A stretch of DNA of 37,750 nt, taken from assembly GCA_012064415.1 (NCBI GenBank), contig SSNU01000343.1, positions 1 through 37,750 of the forward strand, read 5' to 3'. The notes under the pieces were generated by a model. That model searched no databases and was not told the DNA's origin. It saw only the letters and a list, made by a program, of their open reading frames with translations. The translations under genes were made by a program, and so were the position numbers. This stretch comes from Gyrodactylus bullatarudis (lineage: Eukaryota > Platyhelminthes > Monogenea > Gyrodactylidea > Gyrodactylidae). Shown here piece after piece: positions 1-12,200 of this stretch. How positions within the stretch are numbered: position 1 is the stretch's first letter; each line of letters starts with the position of its first letter.

Positions 1-464
1 CTAAATGTCAAATTACTCGAAAACTACACGTTGAAAAATTTTTTTGGTTGATATTTTTTACTTTCACATCAAACTCTACCATTCCTCCAAATTTTATCGT
101 TACCTACTTTTTTTGCTAGACTGTGTTTGCACAATAATTTTGTATAAAACTGAAGGATTCATAATAAATGATTAAATCAGTATAGACAATAACAATGATT
201 TGTATATTTATAAAAAAAATTAATTTTGGTATTGAGAAATTATTTTTTTATGTGACTATTTTATTGTTTTTCAAAGTTAAAAAAATATGCATTTCATAAT
301 TTTTTTTCTTAAACGTGTTTAAACTGTATATTATTTACTTTATACACACCCTTTTCCCATCCTGATATTTTATCATTGGTTGTATTCGACCAAACCTTAA
401 CCAATCACAGTATTCAACAGGATTTTATAATATGTTATTTTTTAATTGAGTTCATTTAACAAAA

Positions 465-539
465 ATGGATCTTCGTGTCTTTCAATGCCGTAATGATAAA
501 GAAAATTTTTGCTATGTTTGTGGAGCTCCTATTTGGGTA
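465..539 (+). pseudogene. Fragment of a repeated CRND/CYVCG zinc-knuckle-like family
   Basis: A short frame from ATG at 465 reads MDLRVFQCRNDKENFCYVCG and then leaves any family I know. A donor-like GGGTAACT follows at about 535. The cysteine pattern (C, then C-x-x-C after FCY) matches the start of an unnamed protein family that I recall as highly repeated in arthropod and some cnidarian genomes. The conserved continuation of that family was not found downstream. This is probably a stranded first exon or broken repeat copy. The function of the family is unknown to me. Confidence 0.35.
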
Positions 540-1002
540 ACTAATTTTTGACTAGCATGAAAGGCACAACTTGGAAGGAGAAAAATGTCTCCCATGGTTA
601 ATTGGTTGGTTGAAATATTCCATAATTTTTCTTGATATTTCATCAGTGATTCTGTACATCCTTCGGTTAGCGAAATAAAATCCACAAACTATTGATGAAC
701 TAAAGTTTGAAAATTAAAATGATTGTTGAGAATTTTAGGATTATAATCTAGAAGATTCAATTTTTAAAACAATTTTTGAAATCTTTCAGGAGAAGGAGAA
801 TTTTTATGCTTATAAAAAGTGCCTCACATATTTTTTCGTTTTCAATTTCAATGAAAAAATAGTATATTTACCTTTACTAGAAAAGTTATGATAGGTAACA
901 ACTTCATCTAGGTATCATTCGATAGAGAATTTTTCTATGAATCGAATGTTCTTGATTTGAAAAATATATTATGTAAGATAAGTCGTGAATCATAAATATT
1001 AG

Positions 1003-1031
1003 AAGTGCCTCACATATTAATTCGACCACTA
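1003..1031 (-). repeat. Solitary Tc1/mariner-type terminal repeat end
   Basis: Read on the minus strand, the sequence begins TAGTGGTCGA and is followed by AATTAATATGTGAGGC. The first ten bases equal the tip of the complete Tc1 element at 6189-7701, and TA dinucleotides adjoin it. The inner part (AAGTGCCTCACATATT at 1003-1018) recurs as a direct repeat at 817-832. I found no partner end, so this is probably a remnant of a related short element. Confidence 0.35.
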
Positions 1032-1583
1032 TATATGGTTATAAATACTTATTCAATTAAGGTTACAATAGACATTAGAATATAATACAGATCAGGTCCG
1101 GATGAATTTATTAAAAAAAAAGTCAAAATTTAACTTTTAAATAGCTAAATGAATCTGGGCATTAATTCGAAGACTGAATTTTGATATTTATTTTTGGTTC
1201 TTATCTGTCCATCTTCTTTAAAATAAGCTATTGCCTCAGTTATGTAGTCAATTAAACATGATTCATCACTGTTATAATTTGCTCTATAAAGTTTATAGAA
1301 TTCCTTGAGATAAGAGCCTTTTTGTATTAAGTTAATGTATATTGTATAAATCATTGTGAGACTTACTACGTTGATCCAATAGGCCAATGAAATGAAGGTG
1401 TCCTATTGTGACTTTAAAATCACATGAAATCAAATTATTATTATTTTAAAAGCAAAACTATAAAAGATAGAAAAAATATTTTTTTCTTCATCTTAGGAAA
1501 CTATTATTGTGTTTCCAAAAATATTCCCATCTCATCAATTTGTTTCTTCTGATTGTAATCCTTAGTTTTTTATGAAGGATTTG

Positions 1584-2348
1584 AGTTATAACCAGGCCAA
1601 CTCAAGTCATATTTTTGTATATCTTGATATGTTAATATGCTGAGGTTTCTGAATATAGTCATAGCATTCAAAGATAATGTTCTATTATCTTGTTTTAATT
1701 TTCTCTTTACTAAATTTGACTTATATGATTTTCAGAACCTTACTGATCTTAAATCAGTTATGGCTCATAAAATTGACTATTCAAAATTTCTCCTTTATTC
1801 TCCCTTTATGCTCCCTTTCCCTAACCAGATGACGAATCGAAATTAATTTTCAGACTATTTGCAAATTAAATTTAACTATTGACTCTATATATAAACCTAC
1901 ATTTTTATTCAGAGATATTTTTATATTCTTCTCTAACCAGATTTTACTACTTTTGCCCTATTTTTGTACATTTAATTTTCAAATATAAGAATTTATTTCT
2001 AACAAACAAGCCATAATATTTATCACAAAAGAATAAAGACTTATGAAATATAAATAATTATAATTATTAAGACCTCAAAAAGTCTTAAAAATCCTATCTC
2101 AACCAGAGCCTTTCTCTTAAAATCAAGTTAGGCAATTCTTAAAATTGATAGAAATTTTGATTATGAAAATTTCAGAATTGATGCCATGAAAAAATTTAAT
2201 AAATTTTTTTTTAAATGAATCATACTACTTGTAAATTCTTCTTTTTAGTCATATCAATCATATTTTGAGTTTTTTGGAAAATAAGGTATATTATATGGTC
2301 ATATTTTGAATTTTTAAAGCCATATTTTGGGGTGTCCTGGTTATAACT
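1584..2348. repeat. Possible transposon remnant with 13-bp inverted ends
   Basis: AGTTATAACCAGG at 1584-1596 is perfectly inverted at 2336-2348. The interior has no recognisable coding sequence. The right side (2297-2348, containing GGTCATATTTTGAA and CATATTTTGGGGTG) resembles 27950-27995, suggesting a dispersed family sharing that end. The ends could also be a coincidence in AT-rich DNA. Confidence 0.3.
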
Positions 2349-2717
2349 AACCGAAAATTTTTCAAACTAAAAATAATCTTATTCAATTACTCCAAATAGA
2401 GTTTAAAAATATATCAATTCAGAGCTTATTTTATAATCTCTGGATTGAAAAAAAACATTATGTCGTTAAGTGTAAATTTGAATTCAGTAGAGCTTCAAGA
2501 AGGCTTGTGGGACTTGAAGGGTTAATTATTTATAATTATTAATAGATTCCAACACTTGTCAGATCTTCATAACTAAAACTAAGCTAATGTCAAATGATAT
2601 ATTACTCTTCTTAGTTCCAGATAAATAAAACTGTCTATGGCTAATCACATTGTTTTGCTCAGTTATCAGCCTGAATGATAATGGAAATGAAGACTCTGTT
2701 AACATTGATGGCATAAA

Positions 2718-2753
2718 AAAACGATAAGGAATATCTTTATTCCTTATCGTTTT
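2718..2753. repeat. Perfect 16-bp inverted repeat with 4-nt loop
   Basis: AAAACGATAAGGAATA at 2718-2733 and its exact reverse complement at 2738-2753 enclose TCTT. It lies about 300 nt upstream of the first traced dynein exon. It would form a stable hairpin in either RNA strand. No role can be assigned. Confidence 0.8.
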
Positions 2754-3052
2754 CATAAATTTCCAAAAATTTTGAGAAAATAGCAAAAATTATTATTTTT
2801 CTAACTTGAATTAAATTTATAAACTTTGAGTATCCAATGTTGAATGGATTTCTAAGAATTTGACTGATCAAAATGGGTTTCAAATAGGAGAACAAATCAC
2901 AGATCTAGCATAAAAATCGAAATGAAGAATACTTGGAAATTGATATGAAGAAACAAAATCTTAAAATAGTTATTATTTAATTGCCCCAAAAGACTCTTGT
3001 AAAGGATAGTATTGGAAAATTATTACAATATTCACCGATAATTCATTTTCAG

Positions 3053-3264
3053 CTATGGAATATCTTCAAGAAATAAAAATTGGTGTCAGGGTTACCCTTC
3101 ATGAACTAAGTGAACTTGATAAGGAGACATTTTTGAATAAGGTTAATGAAATTGGTCAAGTATTTGAAAAGACTGCTTCCCTATGGCAAAGATTTCCCAC
3201 TTTTCGTAAAAATGAGGAAATGAAAATATACCTTATTAACTTGATTGAATATTATCTTGAAGAG
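3053..3264 (+). CDS. Dynein heavy chain exon: N-terminal tail (DHC_N1), part 1
   Basis: The acceptor is TTTTCAG before 3053, and the exon starts with two bases of a split codon. The translation runs from [11 protein letters not shown] to [11 protein letters not shown] and fits the tail segment of DNAH9-type chains just before the conserved SRYL-like stretch, at low identity. The exon ends in phase 0 before a GC-AG intron (donor GCAAGT at 3265). That donor was chosen because it joins LEE to AKTYL exactly as the family alignment requires. The open frame continues some 90 nt beyond it. Confidence 0.75.
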
Positions 3265-6200
3265 GCAAGTTCTTCTGATTTGAAAATAATACTGTGTATC
3301 TTCGAAACGCAAACAATATGTATAACATATAATCGTACAATTAATAAGTGAAACAATTACAATATTTTTAATTTTCGATTTATTTAAAATGATAAGTTTT
3401 CAAGTTTAAGTCCATTTGATACTCCAATGATCAATATCAGAATAAATTTTTCACCTTTTACATCTTTCCGTTTACATTATCTGAGTTTTTCATAAAGCTT
3501 AATAAATTTGAGACAAAGAATATCGTAATTTCATATGATAAATCTGGAAAGAGCGTTTAATTTAGCATCAGATTTGCTCGGAACATATTTTAATTGATCA
3601 AAACCTAATGACATGAAGATGAGAATTTACTTTTTTTACAAAAAAATCAATATTTTTCTTCGGAAAGTCAGGAAAAAATTTACTTTTCATAATAAAATTA
3701 ACCAAAAAGTTTTGGAAATAAAAAAAAATTCAATCTGACAAAAATTAGGCTGTTTTTTGAATTTCGAAAATGCACCAAATTTCCACTTTTTGAGCTTTCG
3801 AATCCAAATTTTTTATCGATTTCAAAGATTTAAAGCAGTTAAACGCAGATATTCGAGACCAAAATTAGACACAGAATTTTCTTGAACACAGTAGATTCCT
3901 CTCTACCTCAACGGCCCAATTCGCATTCTGTGTCTAGTTTTGGTCAGATTGAATTTTTTCGGAAATTTTTAAATTTGGAAATTGGTTAATTTTATTATGG
4001 TATTCGACTTTTCCTGACTTTCCGAATAAAAAATATTGATTTTTTGTAAAAAAAAGTAAATTCTCATCTTCATGTCAATTAGCTTTATTTATCCAAATAT
4101 TGTTGCTAATTTTGCAAGATAATTTCATTACTTTTTAACTTGACTCGCAGTTTTGAATGCTTTTCGAGCATGAACATGTGTGAAATTTTCTACTCTTTTG
4201 AATGGTATAAATGGATAAACTTGTTTTCCTCCTTTAAAATTCAACTTATATATACCCAAACCTTGGTATATATGAAAATTCTAGGCACAGACCTCGAATC
4301 AGGATGGAAATTTACATGAGCATTATTATATCTTTTATGATATTAAATGAAAAATAAAATTATTGTGAACATACACCTTACATTTTATTTAGGCGAAGAC
4401 CTATCTTGATCATCTTCTCGGTGATGAGTATGTTGATGCAGCGAAAAAAATCAAAATTTGTGAACAAATGGTTGAGTTTATTCATCAGAGTGTTATCCTT
4501 GCGCGTAAGAGAACTAAGGATGCTTCAACAAAGTTTTTCTTTGATGAAAAAGAATGGAAATTCATCGACCAAGAAATATTTATAAACTTGGATTTGTTCA
4601 ATAACCGCATTGTCAATTTAAGAGTAAGTTTTGTTTTTAGATAAATATTTTTCTATCGAACAGAATTATTTTGAGAAAATCCTAAACTATGAAAAATTGG
4701 AAAAGTTTGAAATGTCTGGACAGCACGGTGAAGAACTATCGAATCGTCTCAAAGGAATAGTTGATTCCATTAACAATTTGATACGTAGAAATAAAGAAGC
4801 TGAAGTTGAGTTTACCGATTTTAAAGATAATGAAGCTGGAAAGATGTTGGAGGAGACATTAGAAGATTTTGAAAAGATAGATCTATCTCTTGAATCGATA
4901 ATACGAAAACGATATGAGTTATCGGAGAATATCAATCATTCCTTCAAAACACTTTTTATATCTCAACCATTTTTTGAGAAAAACATAAAAATTCGCACAT
5001 CGAATGAAATTCATCGAGATATTCTTATGAAGATTATTGATGAACTAGATCGTTGTTATGAGACATTTGAAAATTTTCGAAACAAAGGCATGTGTTATGC
5101 TCAGCGCGGCCTACCCAAATGTAAACCAAAGACTTATGGATCTATTGTTTTTCTAAGATCTCTTTTACTACGTTGTAATGAATTAGTTGAAAATATGCGT
5201 AGACTAGAATATCCGTGAGTTATTTGAAGAAAGTAATTTACCACCCTAACAATGAATAAAATATCTCAGCTTTTCTAATTTTTTATTTCGAAATTTAATT
5301 TTAACCCTCTCGGTGCGGCGGACATATATGTCTATTTTCCAATTTTTTTGAACCTTCAAAACTCTACCAGTATGATAGGTTTCTGGATCAATTAAATTGA
5401 AGCTCACAATGTGAACTTGCATTAGTAATATTTTTGGCCAAATAACTTGGTATCTTCATAGGTAAATTTTGGTTTTTATAAAAATGTGAAATAGTCTCGG
5501 CACCGAAAGGGTTAAAACTAAATTTATCATTTCACTATGGTCAAACCATTTTTAATCCTAGAAATCTTTATGCACCAATGATTGAAAGTATTTGGTTTTC
5601 GTACAATCGTATTGTTACGGATATAAAACGCTTTGAGAAGACAAAAATCAAAAAATTTATTGAAACGAGTCCAATATTAATATTGGAAAGTATTGAGAAG
5701 CCATTGATAGTTTTCGACCATGATAAGCCAGAGATAATTGTCAATTTTGATCCTGAACTAGCTGAAGTTCAAGCAGAAATGACTGATCTTATCAAAGTTG
5801 ATCAGTTCAATGAATCAAGAAATATTCACATTCTCAACCGTGATGGATCTGTCTATAACGTGTCCTCAATTAATGAACGTCTACCATCAGATCTTATGAC
5901 AATACACAATGATAGTAAAGGCTTGAAAAAGATTCAACGCAATCTAGATATTGTAGCAAAATCATATAATGCGCTTCATCAAAATATCTTAACGGTTGAG
6001 TATGATCTTATTGCTGAAAGAATGAATGATTTTAATGATCGTCTAAGCTTGATAGAGATTCAACAAACTTGGAAAAATTGTGAGCTCAATTTCTTCATTT
6101 TATCATTGATTCTTTCGAAACCGTATTTAAAGAAAAGGAAAAAATAATGTAACATTCAAAATAAGATATTAATCATTATATTATAATATAGTGGTCGACA

Positions 6201-9200
6201 AAATGAGTTTATTCACTTAAAATTGCTTCTAGCTCATTTATTAAAAATACCTTCAAGATGTAAAATAAGGAAAAAGGAAATTTCTTACTCTTTTAGATAT
6301 GATTACTCCCGAACTTATTGGTTCATTGATATTCTCAAAAATACAAATTTACGATTTTTCATTGAATTAGAAAAACGACAAAACATATTTTTTCACTTTT
6401 AAACTTTAGTTTATAACTTAATTTATAGTTTTTTTACAGAATTTTTGTTAGATAAACAGGTAGGTATTCATTTTAAAATTTGAACTTGATTTTTTCTAGA
6501 ATCTACAGGATGACTGCTAAGAAACCGAAATATTCAAGACTCACTGATTATAACAAAAATTTTGTCAATAAACTTAAAAATGAAGGTCTGAGCAATCGAA
6601 AAATTGCAAAAACTGTTGGATGTGCATGCGGGACGATAAATTATTTATTTTCCAAAAAAAAAGAGAAAAAATCGAAAAAATGCGGCAGAAAGAGAGCAAT
6701 ACCTAATTGTCTCATGAAAAAAATTTCTTATTTAGCTATTCGGAAGAAGGCGACAGCTTCCAAAATTAAAGCTGAATTGAATCTGAATACCTCTGTCAGA
6801 ACTGTTCAACGCTGCATAAAAAATAATCCTAACATCTATTGGGGTAAACCTAAAATAGTCCCTAATCTGAGTACCACGGATAAAGAAATAAGGTATTGCT
6901 GGGCTTATGAAAAAATTGTTCAAAACTTCGATTGGAGTAAAACAATATTCTCGGACGAAAAAAAAGATCAATTTGGATGGGCCTGATGGACTCTCGTTTT
7001 GTTGGATAGACAAATCTCTTCCCAAACCTACCAAGATAAAGCGAGGATTTGGTGGAGGCATTGTCATGGTATGGGGGTACATCACAAAAGAAGGAACTGG
7101 TGACCTTGTTTTTATAGAAGAGAGACTTAATTCGAAAACATACCAACAACTTTTAGAAGATCAATTGTTACCGTTTAAAGAAGAAATGGAAAAATCCCAA
7201 ATAATTTTTCAACAAGATAATGCACCGTGTCATCTTCTTTATCAACAAAAACATGGTTTCAAGAGAATGGAATATCAGTATTGCCATGGTCTGCTCGAAG
7301 CCCTGACCTGAACCCTATTGAGAACTTGTGGGGAATTTTATCTCTCAGGGAAGAGTATTTTCAAACTGGCAGGAACTCATTAAGAAGATTGAGGAATAGT
7401 GGAGATTAATTCCCGAAGAGACTTTAGCTAATGCTTCATGTCAAAAAGATGTTTAAGAGTAGTAGAAGGAAAAGGAGATTTTACAAAATAAAAGTGAACA
7501 AATATGTTTTGTCGTTTTTCTAATTCAATGAAAAATCGTAAATTTGTATTTTTGAGAATATCAATGAACCAATAAGTTCGGGAGTAATCATATCTAAAAG
7601 AGTAAGAAATTTCCTTTTTCCTTATTTTACATCTTGAAGGTATTTTTAATAAATGAGTTAGAAGCAATTTTAAGTGAATAAATTCATTTTGTCGACCACT
7701 ATATATATTAATAATTATTAATTGGTTAGGATTTTTCTCTAGAACTGTAAATTTCCATAAAAAGCGTGTTCTTTATTCATTATTTTACACTTATCACACT
7801 AAATACGATCATAGAGGCCCTAAGTTTCAATATTATTTATAGCCTTGGTTGAATTTAGCGTTACGAGTCAAAAATGATGTCTAGCCTCTTAGCAAATAAG
7901 ATCAATTTCCATCCAGTGAGTTGACTCGCCTGGAAATAAATTCAGGGCTCCTGGTAGTATAAAGCCAAGGAAAATACTCAAAATGAGTTTTTCACTGGAA
8001 AAAGATAATATCCATTCGCTAATTTTTTTATGAAATGCAGAATGAATTTTAATTACTATTCATGATTGAAAATGTTTAATTATTTGATATTTGATAAGAT
8101 GATGAAGGTATAATTGATGAACTGAAGGAAGAACTTAAGAGTCTCTATGAAAACGTCAGGGAGGCAAAACAGAAACGTGAGGAAATTATAAAGATCACTC
8201 AGTCTTGGTCTCAGACCCCAATATTCCATGGTAAAGAGAAAAAAGATAAGAGTATTATTCCTCTCAAAGAAGAAAAGACGAACATGAGAAGTTCTCGTGT
8301 CAATGATATTCTCAAGGGCTACACTGAAATTAGTATCATTATGGATGTGAGTCCTAAATATCTTCAAATTTTATTAATCATGTAGTTACTTATAAGTAGT
8401 TATACTAATTCCTAGTGAATTTGAAAATAATTATTTAGAAAATACTTGAATTGTACGAAAAGAAACAAACTGATATCGAATGGATTCGTTTTGCTGAATA
8501 TTGCCAAAATATTTTATTCGATGGAATAATCGCCTCAGTCAAATGTAGCCTCGATCACCTAGAAAAATCCACTCGACCAGAAAAAAAGGTTTGCATCATC
8601 GTCGACAGTCAGCTCCTTCTCGAAGTACGTATCACCTTGAACACTGAATAATAAGCCCTTTTTGAAATTCATTTTTGCTGTTAGAATTATAATAATCAGT
8701 TTTAATCTGCACTAAATTTCGTGTAAATATTTAAATTAATTATTTTTGTTAAATACTTCAGAACAATGCATGTTTTTTCAAACCTGGCATGGATATGAAC
8801 GAATGTCAAAGCCTCATTGATGTTTTTGACGAATGGATTCAAGATGTAATCTTCCAATTCAAAATGATACCTCGTTTTGTTCGTAACGAAACTTACATTA
8901 ATGGAGAAAGCAATAACCCTCAATCTAACCAAAAAATGTTGACTCTTAGTGAGCTGACTGAAATAGGCTTTGTTGATCTTATAATTAAGGATTATTATAT
9001 ACGTGAATTGTTATGTAAAATTTATCAAAATGTCATCAAAACTATGGAATCTGCTCGACAAGAAATAAAAGATTTGGAGAGAATCTATTCAACCTATTGG
9101 ACATGTTCTGTAAATAAAATTTTGAATGAATTTTGTCTCTACGGACGTCAAATAACCATGAATGATTACAACGAAGAAGGTGAATTGAACATTGAGAATG

Positions 9201-12200
9201 CTTTACCTGATATTAAAAACTTTTATGAACAAATTATCATCTATGATGAAGTAATCAACCAAGTTGATCGAATAGATGAAACGAAAAATTTTAACAATTG
9301 GCTAAGAGCTGATCTTCGTCCATTCAGAAATAGTCTTAAGGCAACACTTGGTATGTGGAGTTCTAAGTTTAAAAAGTTTATCATCGACTTTGTGACACAG
9401 ACTGTCACTCAAATCAAATGGTATATTGATGAAACACAAAAAGAGTTTAAAGCAATCACCAAGAAGGATCATGATATTACCTATGATGAACTGACAAAGG
9501 TTTTGGAACGCTTACAAAATGTCCGGGATCTTGATGAACCTTTAAATATTGCTTTGGAGCCTTTGGTTGAAACAATGAATTTTTTAGACGATAAAATTCC
9601 AGAAATCGATGAACATATCTCTTCTCAGCTTAATGTGAGTATAATTTTATTTTCTTTTCGAGATTGAACAGCCCATAAATTTTTGCTTCTTTAAAACTAT
9701 TTAGACAATCCCTGAAGAATGGCAAGAGCTCAAGAACTATTCAGTCACTGTGAAACAAGCAATACAACATCGCACGATTGAAGAGAATGAAAAAATTTGC
9801 GAAAACTTCAAAGTTTTAGAGGAGAATCTTGTTCAGATTAAAGAAAAGTATTACAACGATTCAATATTTTCCTATGAGTGTGATTACCCTTATGAAAAGA
9901 TTGATAGATGGGTCATAAAGTTTAATGATATCAAGAATAAGATAAACCAATTGAGGAATTCTGCTAAAATTTTTGATATTCGGGAAATTCCGAATTTTAT
10001 CGATTTAAAGTACATGAAGAAAGATCTTAATCATGTTAAGAATTTATGGGATCATGTTTATGTTTATCGAACAAATATTAGTTCTTGGCATTCACTAAGT
10101 TGGAAGAAAATCAACTATGTCTCTATTGATGAGGTAAGAATTCGCTATTAATAATTCTCACAGCGGGGACATGGGAATTTTTCTTTGTCTGAGAAACCTA
10201 GCATAACTTTACTGTACAGTGTACACAGAATTTTAACGGGATATCAACATCATTTCTTAATATGTGTTAATTTCATTGACTTATTTCAAAATTAAAATGG
10301 CAATATTCAAATCATGTTACAGTAAAAATATTTCTATTCGAACATCTTATTTTTATTGAAACACAAAAACTCACTATTTTTACTATCTAAATGTATAGAA
10401 ATCACTTGCTGGATTCTGATCGGTCGAGATAAATAATTAATTAATTAGGGGGTAAATATTCGTGTTTCAATAAAAATAAGATGTTCCAATAGAAATATTT
10501 TTACTGTAAGAATTTTTAATATCTTAGGGTGCATAATCTAGTCGAATGATACAAAAACTCCTCGTCCACAGATATTATTAATTAAAAACGGGTTTAATCA
10601 ATCAAAATCATCTGATAGGACCTCATCAAGAAAAGAAGATTTTATTTATATGAATGTTAAAATTTATATTTATCTAGATACTTATCGGTCTTGGCGAGAG
10701 TCTTAGAAAAATGAATAAGGAAACTAAGAGTTTAAACATCTTCAAGTGTCTTGAGAATGATTTGACAAAGCGTAATCTTGCTGTGAACTGTATTAAAGAC
10801 CTATTGAACCCATCAATTCAGCCGAAACATTGGGAGGATCTTATGAATAAAATAAACCATGATCAAGCAATCGATGAAACTGCCACTCTAGAAGATATAT
10901 TCAAATTAAACCTTGAAAACTATGAAGAAGAAGTTGAGAATATCACTCAGAGAGCAATTAACGAGCAGAATATAAAACGTGATCTTGAAAAAATTGAGAA
11001 TACGATTGAATATCTTGAATTCATCTTTGATGAACATGATAGAGATCATTTCAAAATTCCACGACAAACAGAGGACCTTATGTTCTTAATTGAAGAAACA
11101 ATGGGAAAGATATTTGACTTATTAAACAAGAAGGATAATCAAGACTCTTTAGATAAGATCACGTATTGGCATAAGAAAATATCCCAAGCTGATGTAGTCA
11201 TAAATATTCTCTTTGATGCAATACGTTCATGGAAGTCAATGGAGAAGATCTTTAACTTGAGTAGTAATATCTCTAAACAATTACCTGAGGAGACAAAAGA
11301 ATTCATTGAGACAGATGAAAAGTTTAAGGAGATCATGAAAAAAATTACAAGAACTTCCAAAGTTATCCCTTCATTAACAGAGGATGACTCTTTAGCACCT
11401 GATTTATCAGATGTATTGAATAATTTGAATAAAAGTGAACAAGCTCTATCGAAATATCTTCAAACTAAGAGGAATGCTTTTCCACGTTTCTACTTTATTT
11501 CTCAAAGTGATCTTATGGATATTTTGAGTAATGTTAATTCGCCAAAAAAAGTGCTCAAGCATCTTCTTAAGCTTTTTGATAGCATTAACGATCTAACAGT
11601 TCAAGATATTGATTCAAAAAAGATTTTAGCTACCCATATGATATCACCTGTAAGTTTATATTTTGAAAGTATATCTTCATTTTTTAAACTATCATAATAA
11701 TTATAATTATCATTGGTATATTTCAAAATTTAGTTTATCACCTATCCAGAATTTAAGGTACAGTCCTTTAAAAGTATAGACGAAGAATTCTGCTTGCAGT
11801 AATAGTCCAACGTGCCAAATAGATAGTTCCAATTGAGTTTTTTTAATGTAATCAACTAGATCAGGATTTACATCAGGTCCTAGTGAATAAAGTATATTTT
11901 TATTATGAGGAAATTAAAATAAACTATTATATTTTTTTGTTATCTTATCTGTGACAATTTATTTGTGCTAAAACTTGAATTTTTCAAAATCCTTTTATTA
12001 AATTTTTTTCGTTGTTAATCAGTTTTACATCTTATTAGTCTTAATATAGTATTTGGAGGATATGTTTTGACTAGATTTAAGGTCTGGTTAAAAAATTAAG
12101 TTATTTGTCCAAGTTGACAAGGCTTGTGACAACTTGAGATTTAAAAAATTGAGAAAAGCTCATTAAAAATAAGCCAAATAATAGGAACTGAGAAATAAAA

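Larger units (their letters stand above)
1..3052. other. Non-coding stretch upstream of first recognised exon
   Basis: No dynein exon is recognisable here. The first traced exon begins with two bases of a split codon, so at least one further coding exon lies upstream. This stretch is therefore most likely an intron, possibly extending beyond the left edge. It holds a short repeat-family exon remnant (465-539), a Tc1-type terminal motif (1003-1031), a possible element with 13-bp inverted ends (1584-2348) and a perfect hairpin (2718-2753). Otherwise it is AT-rich sequence with short, unconvincing open frames. Confidence 0.6.
6189..7701 (+). mobile_element. Tc1-type DNA transposon with 212-bp terminal inverted repeats
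   Basis: The terminal inverted repeats are 6189-6400 and 7490-7701, 212 bp each with about three mismatches, tipped TAGTGGTCGACAAAATGA. TA is duplicated on both sides (6187-6188 and 7702-7703). Length is 1513 bp. The long near-identical repeats indicate a recent insertion, but the transposase inside is broken, so this copy cannot move by itself. It lies in a dynein intron in the same orientation as the gene. Confidence 0.95.
6080..8098 (+). other. Intron (2019 nt) containing a complete Tc1-type transposon
   Basis: The donor is GTGAGC and the acceptor TTGATAAG. The transposon occupies 6189-7701. The remaining 397 nt to the acceptor show nothing recognisable. Confidence 0.9.

Noticed and set aside
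1145..1387. Minus-strand open frame of 80 codons
   Set aside because: No recognisable domain, no clear splice sites or upstream continuation; kept out as probably chance, though not excluded as an exon.
1637..1846. Plus-strand 69-codon open frame
   Set aside because: Phe/Leu-rich AT-driven composition, no match to the expected N-terminal dynein tail.
2559..2786. Minus-strand 75-codon open frame overlapping the 2718-2753 hairpin
   Set aside because: No family resemblance and no supporting splice or start context.
7702..8098. Possible tRNA or small RNA between the Tc1 element and the next exon
   Set aside because: No cloverleaf arms or internal promoter boxes could be found by eye.
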